A stretch of 64,000 nt of DNA from Pseudoneurospora amorphoporcata (taxonomy: Eukaryota; Ascomycota; Sordariomycetes; Sordariales; Sordariaceae). The stretch lies in assembly GCA_033297205.1 (NCBI GenBank), contig MU859061.1, forward strand, positions 248,001 through 312,000. Reading direction: 5' to 3'. Shown here piece after piece: positions 24,539-36,057 of this stretch. The translations under genes were made by a program, and so were the position numbers. The notes beneath the pieces were generated by a model. That model had not been told where the DNA came from and did not search any database. It was given only the letters and a program-made list of their open reading frames with translations. How positions within the stretch are numbered: position 1 is the stretch's first letter; every line of letters begins with the position of its first letter.

Positions 24539-26122
24539 TCAAAGCACATCCCACCGATATGCAACCGCCCACTTGCCCTTATCACCTTGATCGTCTTCTT
24601 CTTCTTCGCCCAGGTCAATATCCCAAGCAGGCGGTGCAATCGCTACCATCGCGCCGGGTACCAACGGCTTTCTGGTTGGCTCATCCGCATCTTCTTCCTC
24701 TCCTTCCGGCTTGCTCTCAACGCCAGCACCACTTCCACTCAGCCCTTCCATCCTCCCATTGCCAGCCAACAAAGCCCTAAAACTCGTGGGCACTTTCGTT
24801 CCATCAGGACCACCAATCATCGGCCGGCCAGTTACCAGAGTCATACTAATCCCAGGCCCGCACTTCTTTATCGTCTCAACGGCCAGATGGGCAGTAGCTG
24901 CCACCGGGGTTGGTTCGGTACCAGAACCACCTTTCACCTCCAGTAACCAGTCCCGCAGTTCTGATGCTAACCCACCCTGGACATATCGAGCGCCACGGCG
25001 TCGCTGCGGTGAGAAGATGTCGGGAAGAAGGGTGTGGTGAACAGGAACGTCTGGCGGAGGATCAGGAGGCCCGGGTGGTTTGGGTTTGAAGCGAGGTGCT
25101 CTGAGAAACAGGTTTTGGACCTGGGGCTTCATATATGTTGACCTTGACTTTCGACCTCTGTGTTTGGGGCCGTGATCTTCTGCGTCTGTATCGGGTTCCT
25201 CGTCTGAGGCAGGTTCTGGATTTGCTCTGGGAGTGTGGCCCTCATCGCTGCCACAGAATCCCGCTGATTCATGGTTCATGTCCGGGTTCTCTTCCTCGTT
25301 TCCGTCATCGTTTTCACCCCCTGGACCCTCTTCAGATTCACTGGGGTACTCGTGTAGACGTAGGGCATGAGGCGGTAGTGAGGAGAGAGGTTCACTTGAG
25401 TGACTGCCCGCGAGGCTCTCGTCTTCTTTGTCGATGTAGCTGTCAATAGTAGCAAGTGGACTTGAGATGATCACATCATTGCCATCGTCCAATGCCCTGG
25501 GCGGTGAAGAGCCCTCATCAACCATGGACTCTGCATCATCGATGAGCTCCTCCACTTCATCAAGTTCGCTCTCGCCCTCCTCGTTATCTGGAAGTGGCGG
25601 ACTACTAGCCTCCACCTCCTCAACATCCAGATCAATAACCGGCGAAAGACGACGTCGCTTGTGTGACGGTTCACGGTCCAACTCCTCCTCATCTTCCTTC
25701 TTGACCTTGATCGGCGACTGTGAAACGAATGAGGAATTAAATTCGATCGGCTCTGGATACTCTGGCGCCTGCCCTGGCCGTATCACCGAACCGGGAAAGC
25801 GGGCAAACGGGGAGCTTCCTCCACCTCCAGGCAACAGGTCATCATCGATGAACTCCAGCGTAGATCGATTTCGTCTTTCTGGAACATTGGCCCGGCTTTT
25901 GATCGAGCCTGCTATGACCGATGGCGTAGAATATAAGCCCGCCCCAGGTTGGAACCGCGGAGTTGAATGGAACTTCGGCGCTCCGCTTGCTGCATTTTGT
26001 TGTGCCAGGTTTTGATCTGTTGTTTCCTGGTTTTGTAATCGCTGCGAGGATGCATTGGTTTGAGAGTGTTTCTTGCCGAGGAGAAAGCGAGAAGGCGCAG
26101 GCGTTTTTGGAGGACGGTCCAT
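24539..26122 (-). CDS. Conserved fungal acidic protein, function unknown
   Basis: Single-exon frame, 527 residues from the ATG at 26122; the frame continues upstream to 26179 only through non-ATG codons. The N-terminus is MDRPPKTPAPSRFLLGKK. The middle is very acidic (Asp/Glu-rich, about residues 150-330) with a nuclear-localisation-like HKRRRL. The C-terminal 190 residues look folded and contain LLPDIFSPQRRRGARYV, GGLASELRDWLLEVKG and ends in WAVAYRWDVL. I recall this C-terminal block as conserved in uncharacterised filamentous-fungal proteins, without a known role. The composition suggests a nuclear, chromatin-associated protein; that is inference only. Confidence 0.82.
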   Translation of the reverse strand: MDRPPKTPAPSRFLLGKKHSQTNASSQRLQNQETTDQNLAQQNAASGAPKFHSTPRFQPGAGLYSTPSVIAGSIKSRANVPERRNRSTLEFIDDDLLPGGGGSSPFARFPGSVIRPGQAPEYPEPIEFNSSFVSQSPIKVKKEDEEELDREPSHKRRRLSPVIDLDVEEVEASSPPLPDNEEGESELDEVEELIDDAESMVDEGSSPPRALDDGNDVIISSPLATIDSYIDKEDESLAGSHSSEPLSSLPPHALRLHEYPSESEEGPGGENDDGNEEENPDMNHESAGFCGSDEGHTPRANPEPASDEEPDTDAEDHGPKHRGRKSRSTYMKPQVQNLFLRAPRFKPKPPGPPDPPPDVPVHHTLLPDIFSPQRRRGARYVQGGLASELRDWLLEVKGGSGTEPTPVAATAHLAVETIKKCGPGISMTLVTGRPMIGGPDGTKVPTSFRALLAGNGRMEGLSGSGAGVESKPEGEEEDADEPTRKPLVPGAMVAIAPPAWDIDLGEEEEDDQGDKGKWAVAYRWDVL

Positions 26123-26988
26123 GTCGATGTCAACTGATTCTTGACCTCTTGCCAGGCTGCACTGGGCGAGAGGCGTCACTCACGGCTGGCGGAGGGAACA
26201 TTGTTTGCAAAGGTCGCACAAAAGATCATCATGAGTTGCATGAAAATGCGTGAAAGACGCTTTCAGTAAGGAACCATGCCAAATCATACAGCCCAAACCT
26301 CAGATCACAGGCTGTTCTTTCCCGATGTAAAAAACGGGGAAAGTGTCTTGCAGTTGTCGAACGTGAGAAGTAATCCAACCCTAACCCTCCAGTACTCGTC
26401 GGTTAGGTGCACTGGCCACCCTTTGGGTGCATGTGGGGCCTCCTTTGGGGGCCCGCTTCCACTTACAGCCAGCCAACCGACTCTAAACGTGAGAAGTAAG
26501 TAATCCAACCCTAACCCTCCAGTAGACCCAATTGAGAAGCCACTTTGCGCGCCAATGATTGATCATCATCCACAGCTTGTCGCGTACACCCCGAATCTTG
26601 AACGAAAGACGCGACTTTCGCATTTCACCAAGAAATGTCCAGTACATTCGAGCATGCATGACTGCGTCTGAGAACTTTACCTCGTCATCTCAAATGCGTA
26701 AAAGCAACGTGGTCATTATTCCAAGCCTCGGCTTTACCTCTACATAAATTCATATATCCCACTCCAAGCGGCAACTCTTTCTTCAACTCGACCTTCATGG
26801 CCGGACCTCTTTGGCTCTGCCGCCTACTCTCTTACAAGCGACAACCCGGGACGGAAACAAAAACCATATCTCCTCCATAGTCACCAACTCAATTGCAACC
26901 GAAACGGCTCGAAACTCCTCAACTTATATCCTTCTTCCAAACCGGAGCCGCCTCCGCCTCCGCCTCCGGTGACGCCGCCCCCATCGTC
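26123..26988. promoter_or_regulatory. Divergent promoter region with a small hairpin/direct-repeat element
   Basis: 866 bp between two divergently transcribed genes. It must contain both promoters. A 165-bp repeat-hairpin element (26360-26524, listed separately) lies inside it. Confidence 0.45.
26360..26524. repeat. Two hairpins flanked by 35-39 bp direct repeats
   Basis: Direct repeats at 26360-26394 and 26486-26524 (core GTAATCCAACCCTAACCCTC; the second has 4 extra bases) flank 91 bp. Inside, GTCGGTT (26398-26404) and AACCGAC (26475-26481) form an outer inverted repeat around two adjacent hairpins with TTT loops: CACCC/GGGTG (26417-26429) and GGGCCTCC/GGGGGCCC (26436-26454). This arrangement is seen directly; its nature (mobile element footprint, structured RNA or recombination product) is not known. 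Confidence 0.65.
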
Positions 26989-28222
26989 ATGATGTCTTCC
27001 TCAACTCCAGTTTTCTCCTTTGGCCAGGTCCAAGACCCCTCCTCAAGCAACAACAACGACAACAGCAACAACAACGACAACAACAACAACAACACAACAA
27101 CGCCCTCGAAGTTCTCCTCTTTCACCACCTCCTTCTCCTCACCATATCAACCCCAATACCGACCAAAAATCAGCTCCCCGCTCTCTTCCTCGCCCATCCG
27201 ACCGTTCGATTCAACAATGTCTCGATCATCACTACCAGGTTCGCCTACCTCGAAACCACGAGGGATCTTTGGAGGACAGACACAATCGTCACCGATCTTT
27301 GGATCTTTACTACAAAGTCAAGGGCAGGGACAAGGACAAGCGTCAGGGAAAATTGGACCGGCCGCGGCAGATGGACAACAAGGACAGAACAAATTCCTAA
27401 AATACAACTGCCGTCCTTCCCGACCAATGAACCACCCCTCTTTCTCCTCCAACCGCAAACAAGACAGACGGCGATTGTTTCTACAGAATGTACGGCAGCG
27501 AGCGGATGATAAGGCATGGGAGAGGAGGGGTGGGGAGAATGAGGTTCGTTTTTTTCTATTATCCTTCCCTTCACACAGACCTCCAACGGTCCACCTACCC
27601 TTCTCTCCGAAGTCCCAACCATACCTTCGAGTTCTCATCAGCGGCGTTGCTAACAATTTCGTCCCAACCACAACAGCTCCTAAAACTAGAATGGCTCCGC
27701 TTCAACCGCGAACTCCGTCTAGCAAAAGAGGCTTCCGCCCCTCCCAACGACCCTAACACCGATACCCTTCAACAAGAAATCGAAGAGCTCGCTCAACTAC
27801 GAGCAAAGTTCAATCACCAGCAACAATTTCTCGAAGGACTGCTGGAAGATCAACCGCCGGGGCAAGATATGGATGCGTACATGGCGGATATGATTGCGCG
27901 AGAGGAGGAGGCGGAGTTGGAGGCGTTGTTGGCGCTGAATCAACAGGCGCAGGAGGATCTGAGGGTGAGGGTCGGGCAGGAGGGGCAGCAGGGGCAAGGG
28001 CAACAGCTGGGACAGCCGGGACAGCGACGGGGAGATGATTTTATGGAAGATGAAGGGGATGATGATGATGAGTATGATGCGTTGTTTATGGAGGTTTTGG
28101 CGCAGCAACAGCAGCAGCAGCAGCAACAAGGGCAGCAGCACCAACAACAACAGCCAAGTGGTGGTGATCCGGGCATACAGCATCATCACCGCAGTCAGGA
28201 CGACGTGGAGATGGGAGGGTGA
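26989..28222 (+). CDS. Conserved Gln/Asn-rich fungal protein, function unknown
   Basis: Exons 26989-27543 and 27677-28222, phase 0, intron 133 nt (GTTCGT donor, GCTAAC branch-like site, ACAACAG acceptor); 366 residues. The start is the first of two adjacent ATGs (26989, 26992), reading MMSSSTPVFSFG. The N-terminal third is Ser/Asn-rich with an Asn run. A conserved core follows: FLKYNCRPSRP, RRRLFLQNVRQRADDKAWERRG and, across the intron, LKLEWLRFNRELR. Near the C-terminus are an acidic DEYDALFMEVL and then Gln and His runs. The core pattern is one I recall from uncharacterised Pezizomycotina proteins. No enzymatic domain is seen. An earlier TTG-started extension has no ATG. Confidence 0.8.
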
Positions 28223-28628
28223 AGATCGTTGGGGATGGTTGGTGATATCTCTTACGCTTAGTACATATCGTCGTACACATCTTGGCTTCAAGACTTGCAT
28301 TTGCATAGGACAAGGAGTTCCGGATACACTCATCAAGGGCTAGTTAGGTATCGAGACACAAAAGGAACGAGGTCAACAGTCAGGTTCGGGCTAGATGGGT
28401 ATATACAACAGGAATATTGGCGGTACACAAGTCTAGGGCGTGAACGACCACTAGAGTTAATAATCTCGTTAAGTACTCCATACTATCATACTCTAGCGCT
28501 GCTCTTCAGATGGAAATACATATATGGGAATATAATAATATTTTGCCCAACATTTTTCGATGGCGTTCAACGTTTTCATGGTATCATACTCGCTTCCTTT
28601 TTTTTTTGCTCTGTTAATTTGTTGAGAA
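28223..28628. other. Short convergent 3' flank
   Basis: Shared 3' region of the QN-rich gene and PEX19, AT-rich with a T-run near 28600; nothing else seen. Confidence 0.5.
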
Positions 28629-29749
28629 TTATTGAGTGGGGCATTGATCGTCAGGGAGGTCGAGATTTTGAGCAGAGGGCATGTCTCCGACCAAGTCGTT
28701 AGGAGGCTGGCCAGCATCTTGCATCTATACAGACAAGGGGTGTCAGTGGGAATTGTGTGGAAGAATTCGGGGTCTGCTGGGCCAACGTACCTTCTGCATC
28801 CTGTCCACGATGTACTCATGGTGCTCCTTGCTCGTATCCGCGTAGTTGGGCTCCTCAAACTTGGCCACAATCTCGCTGACCAGCTTCTGCTGCAACTCGT
28901 ACCGCTCCAGGTCCTCCTTGGACGTCGTCGCCCGGTTCTTCTCCAGCCAGCCAGGGAACTTCTCGTGCAGTTCCTTCATAGGCTCGTACAGGATATCCTT
29001 GTGCGTGAGCTGCTCCATCATGCCCATAAGCATCTTGCTGAACTCCTCCTCGCTGCCCTCGCCTTCGAGACCGCCGGACTGCATCTGCTTGAGCAGCTCG
29101 GCGAGGAAGTCATCAGAGCCCTCAGCTGCGGCAGCTGCCGTGGCCTGCTCACCAGATGTCTGCATGCGCTCCATGGTCCGTCGGATGGTCTCCTGGAAGG
29201 AAGCTTCCGCCGCATTCTTGCTCGATGGTGAGGCCGAGGCCGAGGCTCTGCGGGAAAAAGAGGGAGGAGTCTTGGTCGAGGTCTCGGCCTTGGGGGTGGG
29301 AATACCAGGTGTCTCGGCACCCGAGGCAGCGGCGGCGGCGCTTAGCTCCTTGAATATGCTCTCAAACTGGGCTTGTAGCTCAGGCTGGCTAGGAGTTAGC
29401 TGGAGTCGCAGAGATGGGGTTTGCAATTGGTTTCGCATACCGAGTTATCAATGCCACCGAGGAGATCAGCCATGCCGGCCTGCAGCTGCTTCGCGAACTC
29501 CTCTTCGGACAGGACGTCATCTTCTCCCGTAGCATCATCACCTGCTCCGGCGGCGGCTGGCCCGGCCGGTCCCGAGGGCTGCTTGGCTTGAAGGTCTACC
29601 GCCGCGAACTCATCGAGCATGTCATCCAGATCATCCAAGTCATCCTCATCCGGATCAGATACGTCGTCGTCGAACTCATCAACCACGGAGGCCTTCTTGG
29701 GGACCTCCTCCTTTGCGCCGCCAATATCGCCGGCGTTATTCGAAGCCAT
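28629..29749 (-). CDS. pex19: PEX19, peroxisomal membrane protein receptor
   Basis: Exons 29749-29441, 29384-28791 and 28724-28629 are joined in phase 0 and encode 332 residues. The acidic N-terminus (DEFDDDVSDPDEDDLDDLDD) is followed by the PEX19 helical core: a first-helix block (EFAKQLQAGMADLLG), PELQAQFESIFKEL, and the C-terminal cargo-binding part with KDILYEPMKELHEKFPGWL. The last four residues are CPTQ, a CaaX box for farnesylation, as in yeast and human PEX19. The protein binds newly made peroxisomal membrane proteins in the cytosol and docks on PEX3. The acceptor for exon 2 was chosen as the CCAG giving DNSPELQAQ, because the nearer CTAG breaks the frame. Shares a divergent upstream region with UBC9. 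Confidence 0.95.
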
Positions 29750-30993
29750 TGTGCGATATGGTTATGTAAGAATGTTGTGTAAATCGCAAATACGTCGATC
29801 GGTCGTGGACGCGCCTGATTTCGCAGACGAACCAGATCAGATGTCCGGGCAAAAGATTTACCCCACGTGGAAGCACGACCCCTTTGGAAAAGGTGAGAAG
29901 CGGGAAGATATCTTTTTGGGGGAAGAAACCAAGCTAATTGCAAGGTCGAAGATAGATCAGGAGGGTATTCAAAACCTCTTGTGTGGTAAACGAATCCAAA
30001 AATGAGGCCTCAAAAAACTGGCCAAGATCTCGGAGTGGGAGAAAGAAAGGGAGAAAGTCAGATGGACATTGACATCTAGAAGGGTTCAGATGACCGGGGG
30101 GGGGGGGGTCCTTTTGCCTTTGCATGTGCAATTCGGCTCACTCCTCATGGCACTTACCCCACCATTGCCCACTAGGGGTGCGCTGAGTGCCGAGGGACAC
30201 CACCTCAGCTCCAAACAATTTCTTGATCTCAGGTTGCTTGATCCCGCTGTCATCCCATTTTCTGATGTAGTGAAACTGTGATCAAGCCCATCTTGGAGTA
30301 CACCCTCCTTCAAAAACAGGCGCACTCACTCGCTGTTTGTGAGAAGTTAACAAGCTTCAGAATGCAAGGAAAGGTCTTGCCATCTATTCACTCCCCGCCT
30401 TCCTGATTTGAGGTGACAAGAACTCCGGCAGGCAACAACAAATGAGCGACGGTGCGCGCACTCGTCGATCGCGTCTCGGTCGACTCGCTGCCATTTGCCA
30501 AACCTTCCTCCCAGACTCGTTGGGATTAGAAATCTTTTGACGGTTAAACATCAACTTGAACACATTTGCTTCCCAAGCACTTCCATCTGATCTCGCATCA
30601 TTTCCCGTATCGACAACTCCAAACCTTCGATTTGAGCGGCATTTTCTTGGCGTCACAAACCCCAAATCACTTTCCGACCCTCACATTGCGGGGCTACTCC
30701 ACGCTTTTCCATCGCGTGGCCCATTGGATTGGATCTCTGACCTGCAGCGGACCTTCCACACTCCACCTTCTGATCCGCGCCCTATCACCCCCGTGACCAA
30801 CCCGAGCAGCTCTTCAGCCGCGTCCCCACGTTTCTCGGCACCGTCATTGCATTCAGCAAGAAGCCGGCCGTGGGAGTTGAACCTGTCGTCGCATCCAGTT
30901 CGTGCAAGGGATCACTCAGATCCCACGTTGATCACCCACCGCTCAACTTCTACCGACGCCAAATCGTCAACACCAACCCCATCAACCACCACC
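29750..30993. promoter_or_regulatory. Divergent upstream region of PEX19 and UBC9
   Basis: 1.24 kb between two divergent start codons. It includes a G-run at about 30097-30107 and a pyrimidine-rich stretch before UBC9. No separate gene is supported; a plus frame at 30556 that runs into UBC9 exon 1 is leader sequence. Confidence 0.45.
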
Positions 30994-31679
30994 ATGGCGC
31001 TGTGCCAGAACCGCTTGCAAGAGGAACGGTACGTCGCAAAGCCTCGCGCATCAGTTTTCACTACTTTCCGCAGACTGACAGTTCTCTTCTCTCCCTCCAG
31101 GAAGCAGTGGCGAAAGGACCACCCCTTTGGCTTCTATGCCCGTCCCCAGAAGAACGCACAGGGTGTACTCGACTTGAAGATTTGGGAATGTGGTATTCCC
31201 GGCAAGGAAAAGACGATCTGGGAGGGTGGTCTGTTTAAGCTGACCGTTACTTTCCCTGACGGTATGCGCCCTGCGCCGATATATTTAGAGGACCATAAGT
31301 TGCTGACCTGTCGTTTTTTGCGTGCAGAATATCCCACGAAGCCCCCCAAGTGTACGCCGAAATTTAGTCCTCATTCATCCCCCGTTTTCGACGATCACAT
31401 AGCTGACATGTTGGCGTCTGCGCAGGCAAATTCGTTCCCCCGCTCTTCCACCCCAACGTCTATCCGTCGGGCACGGTCTGCCTCTCGATCCTCAACGAAG
31501 AAGAGGCATGGAAGCCGGCTATCACGATGAAGCAGATTTTGCTCGGCATTCAGGACTTGCTCAACGATCCCAACCCCGAGTCCCCAGCCCAGGCTGAGGC
31601 GTACAATCTCTTCAAGAAAGATCGCGTGGAGTATGAGCGTCGGATCAAGCGCGTCGTGCGAGAGAATGTGGCCCCATAG
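30994..31679 (+). CDS. ubc9: UBC9, SUMO-conjugating enzyme
   Basis: Four exons (30994-31028, 31101-31261, 31328-31351, 31426-31679), all phase-consistent, give 157 residues, the usual UBC9 length. The start is MALCQNRLQEER at the ATG preceded by ACCACC. The protein has the E2 fold signatures HPFGFYARPQ, the LFKLTVTFPDEYPTKPPKC block, FHPNVYPSGTVC with the catalytic Cys at about residue 92, and LLNDPNPESPAQAEAYNLF. UBC9 takes SUMO from the SAE1/UBA2 E1 and transfers it to lysines, mainly in the nucleus. Exon 3 is only 24 nt long. Without splicing, the frame in the raw sequence misses it entirely. Confidence 0.97.
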
Positions 31680-33621
31680 CTTGGGACCAACGATTCCGCG
31701 GATGCTAGGCTGTGAAAAAGAGAGCTGTTTTGTTTTTCTGGACTGGGATACGGAGTTTAGGGATACCAATTCATTGTTTGCGGCGGCATTTGGAGGGAGT
31801 TCATTTCAATGGTAGCGATTCTGCGCACGATTATATCTTGGGGCTGCTCTATATGCTCATGAACAATAGTCTAAGGGAAAAATTACCGACGCTGCACCCG
31901 ACCGAACGACCAGTCTGTTTCACACAACTCTCATGTTCGATACCTGCTGTCCCGGTCTGGATCTCCCTTCTGGTAAACTCGCGGTCAGGTTCGGCCGAGG
32001 TGTAGCGGAACAAGTGGGATGAACCCTCATGAGTCATCTCATATCGCAGAGAATTTGGCCAAGGCGGGAGCGGTATGCGTTTCAAAGATAGCACCGGAAA
32101 TATTTTAAGGGGAAGTTCACGTCCGGAAAACTTAGTCACCCAGTTAATCACCCAGTCAAATACTCCGTATATGATTTACCACACTAACCCTATCTCTGTT
32201 TTCGGAAGGAGGTTTTTAACCTTTGCACGGCAAGGTTGCAACCCACGCTCCGCTTGCCGAGAAACCTGGGGAGCTGGGGTACCCGTCGCCGGCCCCCCAC
32301 TTGAGATCTGTGTGTACCTTAAGTCTAACTTTATGCCAGACCCTCCCGCTCGAAGCAGCGGTTATATAAAGTTGACACAGTGAAGTTGAGAGTCTGGAAG
32401 GGACTTTGTCAGCCCACGCAGCTTGGACATGATGTGCCCACAGATTGTGATGAACTATGCCCCTATCTCACAGTTTGCTCCCTCTCCACAATGTGCCAGC
32501 TCACATGGTCTGGCTCGCTGGCTGATTGATGATGGCTTCCAGACGGTGAGATGGGCTGTTGGAGGAGCAAGGCTTTCCGCGGTTCTCTTATCAGTCCGGT
32601 TTAGGTAATCCCTGGATTGGGGCGGACGCGAGACTGAGACCGACATGTGGGGTTTCATTGACCGTTCTTTTTCAGAACAATCTCAGGGACCGGCATGTCC
32701 CCGACATCGGACTCGCTTAACAATGGGCTGTGACGGTCACTGACGGGTTTTGGGGGCGAGGGACCGCGGAACGGCAGGACTATGTATACTACACTACCGG
32801 GGGATGGCGGGAGGCTCTAGAGTCAGAGGCGGCTCTTCTGGAGCTGTTGTCGCCTTCTCCGTCTTGGCCGGTATGTGCTGGAGAGAAGTGCGGAACTGGA
32901 TCGCCTTGCGGGAGCCAAGCAGCCAATGGACCGGGCGAATTGACAATATCCTGGATAAAATAGTAGTAGCTAGTGTTTGGGAGCTTGGCCACACTGTTAA
33001 TCATATGCTTCCGTGGAGTCATGGAACACTGGATCTGTTAAAGGAAAAGCCACCCTTCGGGCGAGGCCACAGGAGACCACCGGAGCTGGATGGAGTTGGC
33101 TGAATGGAGTGTTTTTTTGAATGGGTCTGGGGGGGCGAGCGATGTGCGGATTCGTCCTGCTTGTACACTAGTATCAAGACTTTTGGACCCGATTTCTGGG
33201 GTCCCGTCGCCGCGTCGGCTCACCACACAATTATTTTCGCCCGGGGGTGCGTGGGCGTGGGTGCGTATGACTCTTTTGGCTTTTCTTAAACGGCCAGCCC
33301 CTTGACTCTTAAGTCCACTATCTCTACTGGATACCCTCTTCTTGTACTTCCCGTTCCTTTTCTCTTCTCTTTTCCCTCTCATCCCTCACTCCATCCCACT
33401 CGACCATCTGCAGGCCTTTCGTCTTGCTTGCACCTACAGCTTCTGTGCTACCCGCGTCGTTCTTTGCGCATCCCGCAGTCTAAGCCGACCAACAGCCCGA
33501 GTTATTAAGGCGGCCCTCTCTTCGCCAACTCGGTCCTATCTACTCCGCCTCTGAGCGCCAAACAACTTTTTCCAAGTCCCAATCTCAGAGATACCAGGAG
33601 TTACTCCGACCAACAGTCAAG
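31680..33621. other. 1.9 kb upstream of asparagine synthetase
   Basis: Contains the UBC9 3' end and the asparagine synthetase promoter and leader. Two TGACTC sites are listed separately. The last 300 bases are pyrimidine-rich, as in strongly expressed fungal promoters. No further gene is supported. Confidence 0.5.
33268..33308 (+). promoter_or_regulatory. Two TGACTC motifs, possible CPC-1/Gcn4 sites
   Basis: TGACTC at 33268-33273 and 33303-33308, about 320-350 bp before the asparagine synthetase ATG. CPC-1, the Neurospora Gcn4 homologue, binds TGACTCA-like sites and controls amino acid genes. Here the seventh base does not match, so the call is tentative. Confidence 0.3.
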
Positions 33622-36057
33622 ATGTGTGGAATCTTCGCTTGCCACAAGTAAGTTTGCGACTTCAAAAGTCTTTGTGGTGTTTTCTCTCTCTTCGCCATTC
33701 ATCGTCGCATGTGCGGTTTCGCAACACAACTTTTTTGGGGAAGAGCGGAATCGGAACGGAGGGGCAACAAGCGCATTCCGATAACAATCTGCGACCTCAA
33801 ATGCCCCGCCAAAGATGGAACGCGCACCCCTCCATCCACGGTTGACTCGAGCTGTACAAAGAAGCGATGATCGCGGACTGGGAAAAAAGGCCTCTCTTCT
33901 TGGGATTGTATAACTAACATATTGTTCTCTCCAATAGCCACCCAGATGTCGCCAAGTTCAAGCCTACGGCTCTGAAGCTTTCCAAGGCGTAAGCGCTTTT
34001 TCCCCAACTTCCTTTCCCGTTCCGACCGGCGGGCACCGGCATAAAAAAACATGAGAGGAATTGACTCGATTAACATTTTGATCTTATCTCTACAGAATCC
34101 GTCACCGTGGTCCTGATTGGAGTGAGTCTTATCCCATCCCGATCTTCCCCCTGCCCCTGAGTTATTATCGTAGATAAACCAAGATGCGATAATGCACGCT
34201 TGTGCGATGATGATCCCGACAGCTTTTTGGAGAACACTTGGCTAACAGTTGGTCTTTTCTTGAACAGGCGGCAGCGTCACTTGCCACAACACCAGTATGA
34301 AAACACTCTATACCGGACCCGAGAACCCATTGGGGTTGCGAAAAGGGGACGAAATTGGCTGACAATATACGCTTTACACAGTTCTCTGCCATGAGCGTCT
34401 TTCTATCGTCGGTGTTGAGTCCGGTGCTCAGCCCCTCACCAACGCCGATGAGAGCATTGCCGTTGCCGCCAACGGCGAAATCTACAACCACCGTCTTGTC
34501 CGCAAGCACTTGAAGATCCCCTACCACTTCAAGACCACCTCAGATTGCGAGGTCATCATTCCTTTGGTGAGTTTGCGCGCTTTGCCAAAGATCGGATGAA
34601 AAAGTTACTTACACAATGTGATTCAGTACCTCGAGCACGGCATCGATGCCCCCAAGTACCTCGATGGCATGTTCTCTTTCGTTCTTTACGACAAGAAGCA
34701 GGACCGCACGATTGCCGCCCGCGACCCTATCGGTATCACCACCCTCTACAAGGGCTACAACTCCCAGGAGCCCGGCACCGTCTACTTCGCCTCCGAGCTC
34801 AAGTCCCTCCACCCCGTTTGCGACAAGATCGAGGCTTTCCCTCCCGGCCACGTTTTCGACAGCTTGACTGGCGAGACCACCCGCTACTTCGAGCCCTCGT
34901 GGTGGGATGAGAAGAAGTGCCCCCAGACTCCTCTCGACCTCAAGCTTCTCCGTGAGACTCTTGAGAAGTCCGTCAGGAAACGTCTGATGGCTGAGGTTCC
35001 CTACGGTGTCCTTCTTTCCGGTGGTCTTGATTCCTCTTTGGTTGCTGCTATTGCCCAGAGGGAGTCTCTCCGCCTCAGGAAGCTCGCTGAGGAGCAGGCT
35101 GCCAACAGCCAGGAGGTTGACCCCGAGGCTCAGGACAAGGGTGAGGGTCTGGTCGGTATCGATGATGATAACAAGCTCTCGACCGTCACTTTCCTTCCCC
35201 AGCTCAACTCCTTCTCCATCGGTCTCCCCGGTTCTCCCGACAACAAGGCTGCCCTCGAGGTCGCCAAGTTCCTCGGCACCAAGCACCACGTCATGACCTT
35301 CACTATTGAGGACGGTCTCAACGCGCTCTCCGATGTCATCTACCACCTCGAGACCTACGATGTCACCACCATCCGTGCCTCTACCCCCATGTACCTCCTC
35401 TCTCGCAAGATCAAGGCCATGGGTATCAAGATGGTTCTCTCTGGTGAGGGCTCCGACGAGATCTTCGGTGGTTACCTCTACTTCCACGGCGCTCCCAACA
35501 AGGAGGAATTCCACGAGGAGTGCGTCCGTCGCGTCAAGAACCTCCACTTGGCCGACTGCCTGCGCGCCAACAAGTCCACCTCTGCTTGGGGTCTTGAGGC
35601 CCGCGTGCCCTTCCTCGACAAGGAGTTCCTCGAGGTTGCTCTCAACATCGATCCCCAGGAGAAGATGATCACCAAGGAGAGGCTCGAGAAGTACATCCTC
35701 CGCAAGGCCTTCGACACCAAGGACCAGCCCGAGGGTGCCTACCTTCCCGACAACATCCTCTACCGCCAGAAGGAGCAGTTCTCTGATGGTGTTGGATACG
35801 GGTGGATCGATGCCCTCAAGGACCAGGCCGAGCTCCAAGTCACCGACGAGATGATGAAGAACCCCAAGCCCGAGTGGGGCGACGACATTCCCGATACCAA
35901 GGAGGCTTACTGGTACCGCTGCATGTTCGACGAGCACTTCCCCCCTTCGTGCGCGTCTACCGTTATGAGGTGGACCCCCAAGTGGGTTAAGCAGACCGAC
36001 CCCAGTGGCCGTGCCATCTCCATCCACCAGGCCAAGTATGACCACGTGGATGAGTAA
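33622..36057 (+). CDS. asn-2: Asparagine synthetase (glutamine-hydrolysing)
   Basis: Six exons (33622-33647, 33938-33988, 34096-34121, 34268-34294, 34382-34566, 34627-36057) join in phase to 581 residues. The start MCGIFACH leaves Cys2 as the glutaminase nucleophile after Met removal. The class II amidotransferase domain carries RHRGPDW, NGEIYNH and the TTSDCEVI block. The synthetase domain has the ATP-pyrophosphatase loop LLSGGLDSSL and later LSGEGSDEIFGGY and LEARVPFLD. The enzyme makes asparagine from aspartate, glutamine and ATP in the cytosol. Five introns in the first 950 bp and a long final exon; codon use in the last exon is strongly C-ending, as in highly expressed Neurospora genes. 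The symbol follows the N. crassa gene by recognition. Confidence 0.97.
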
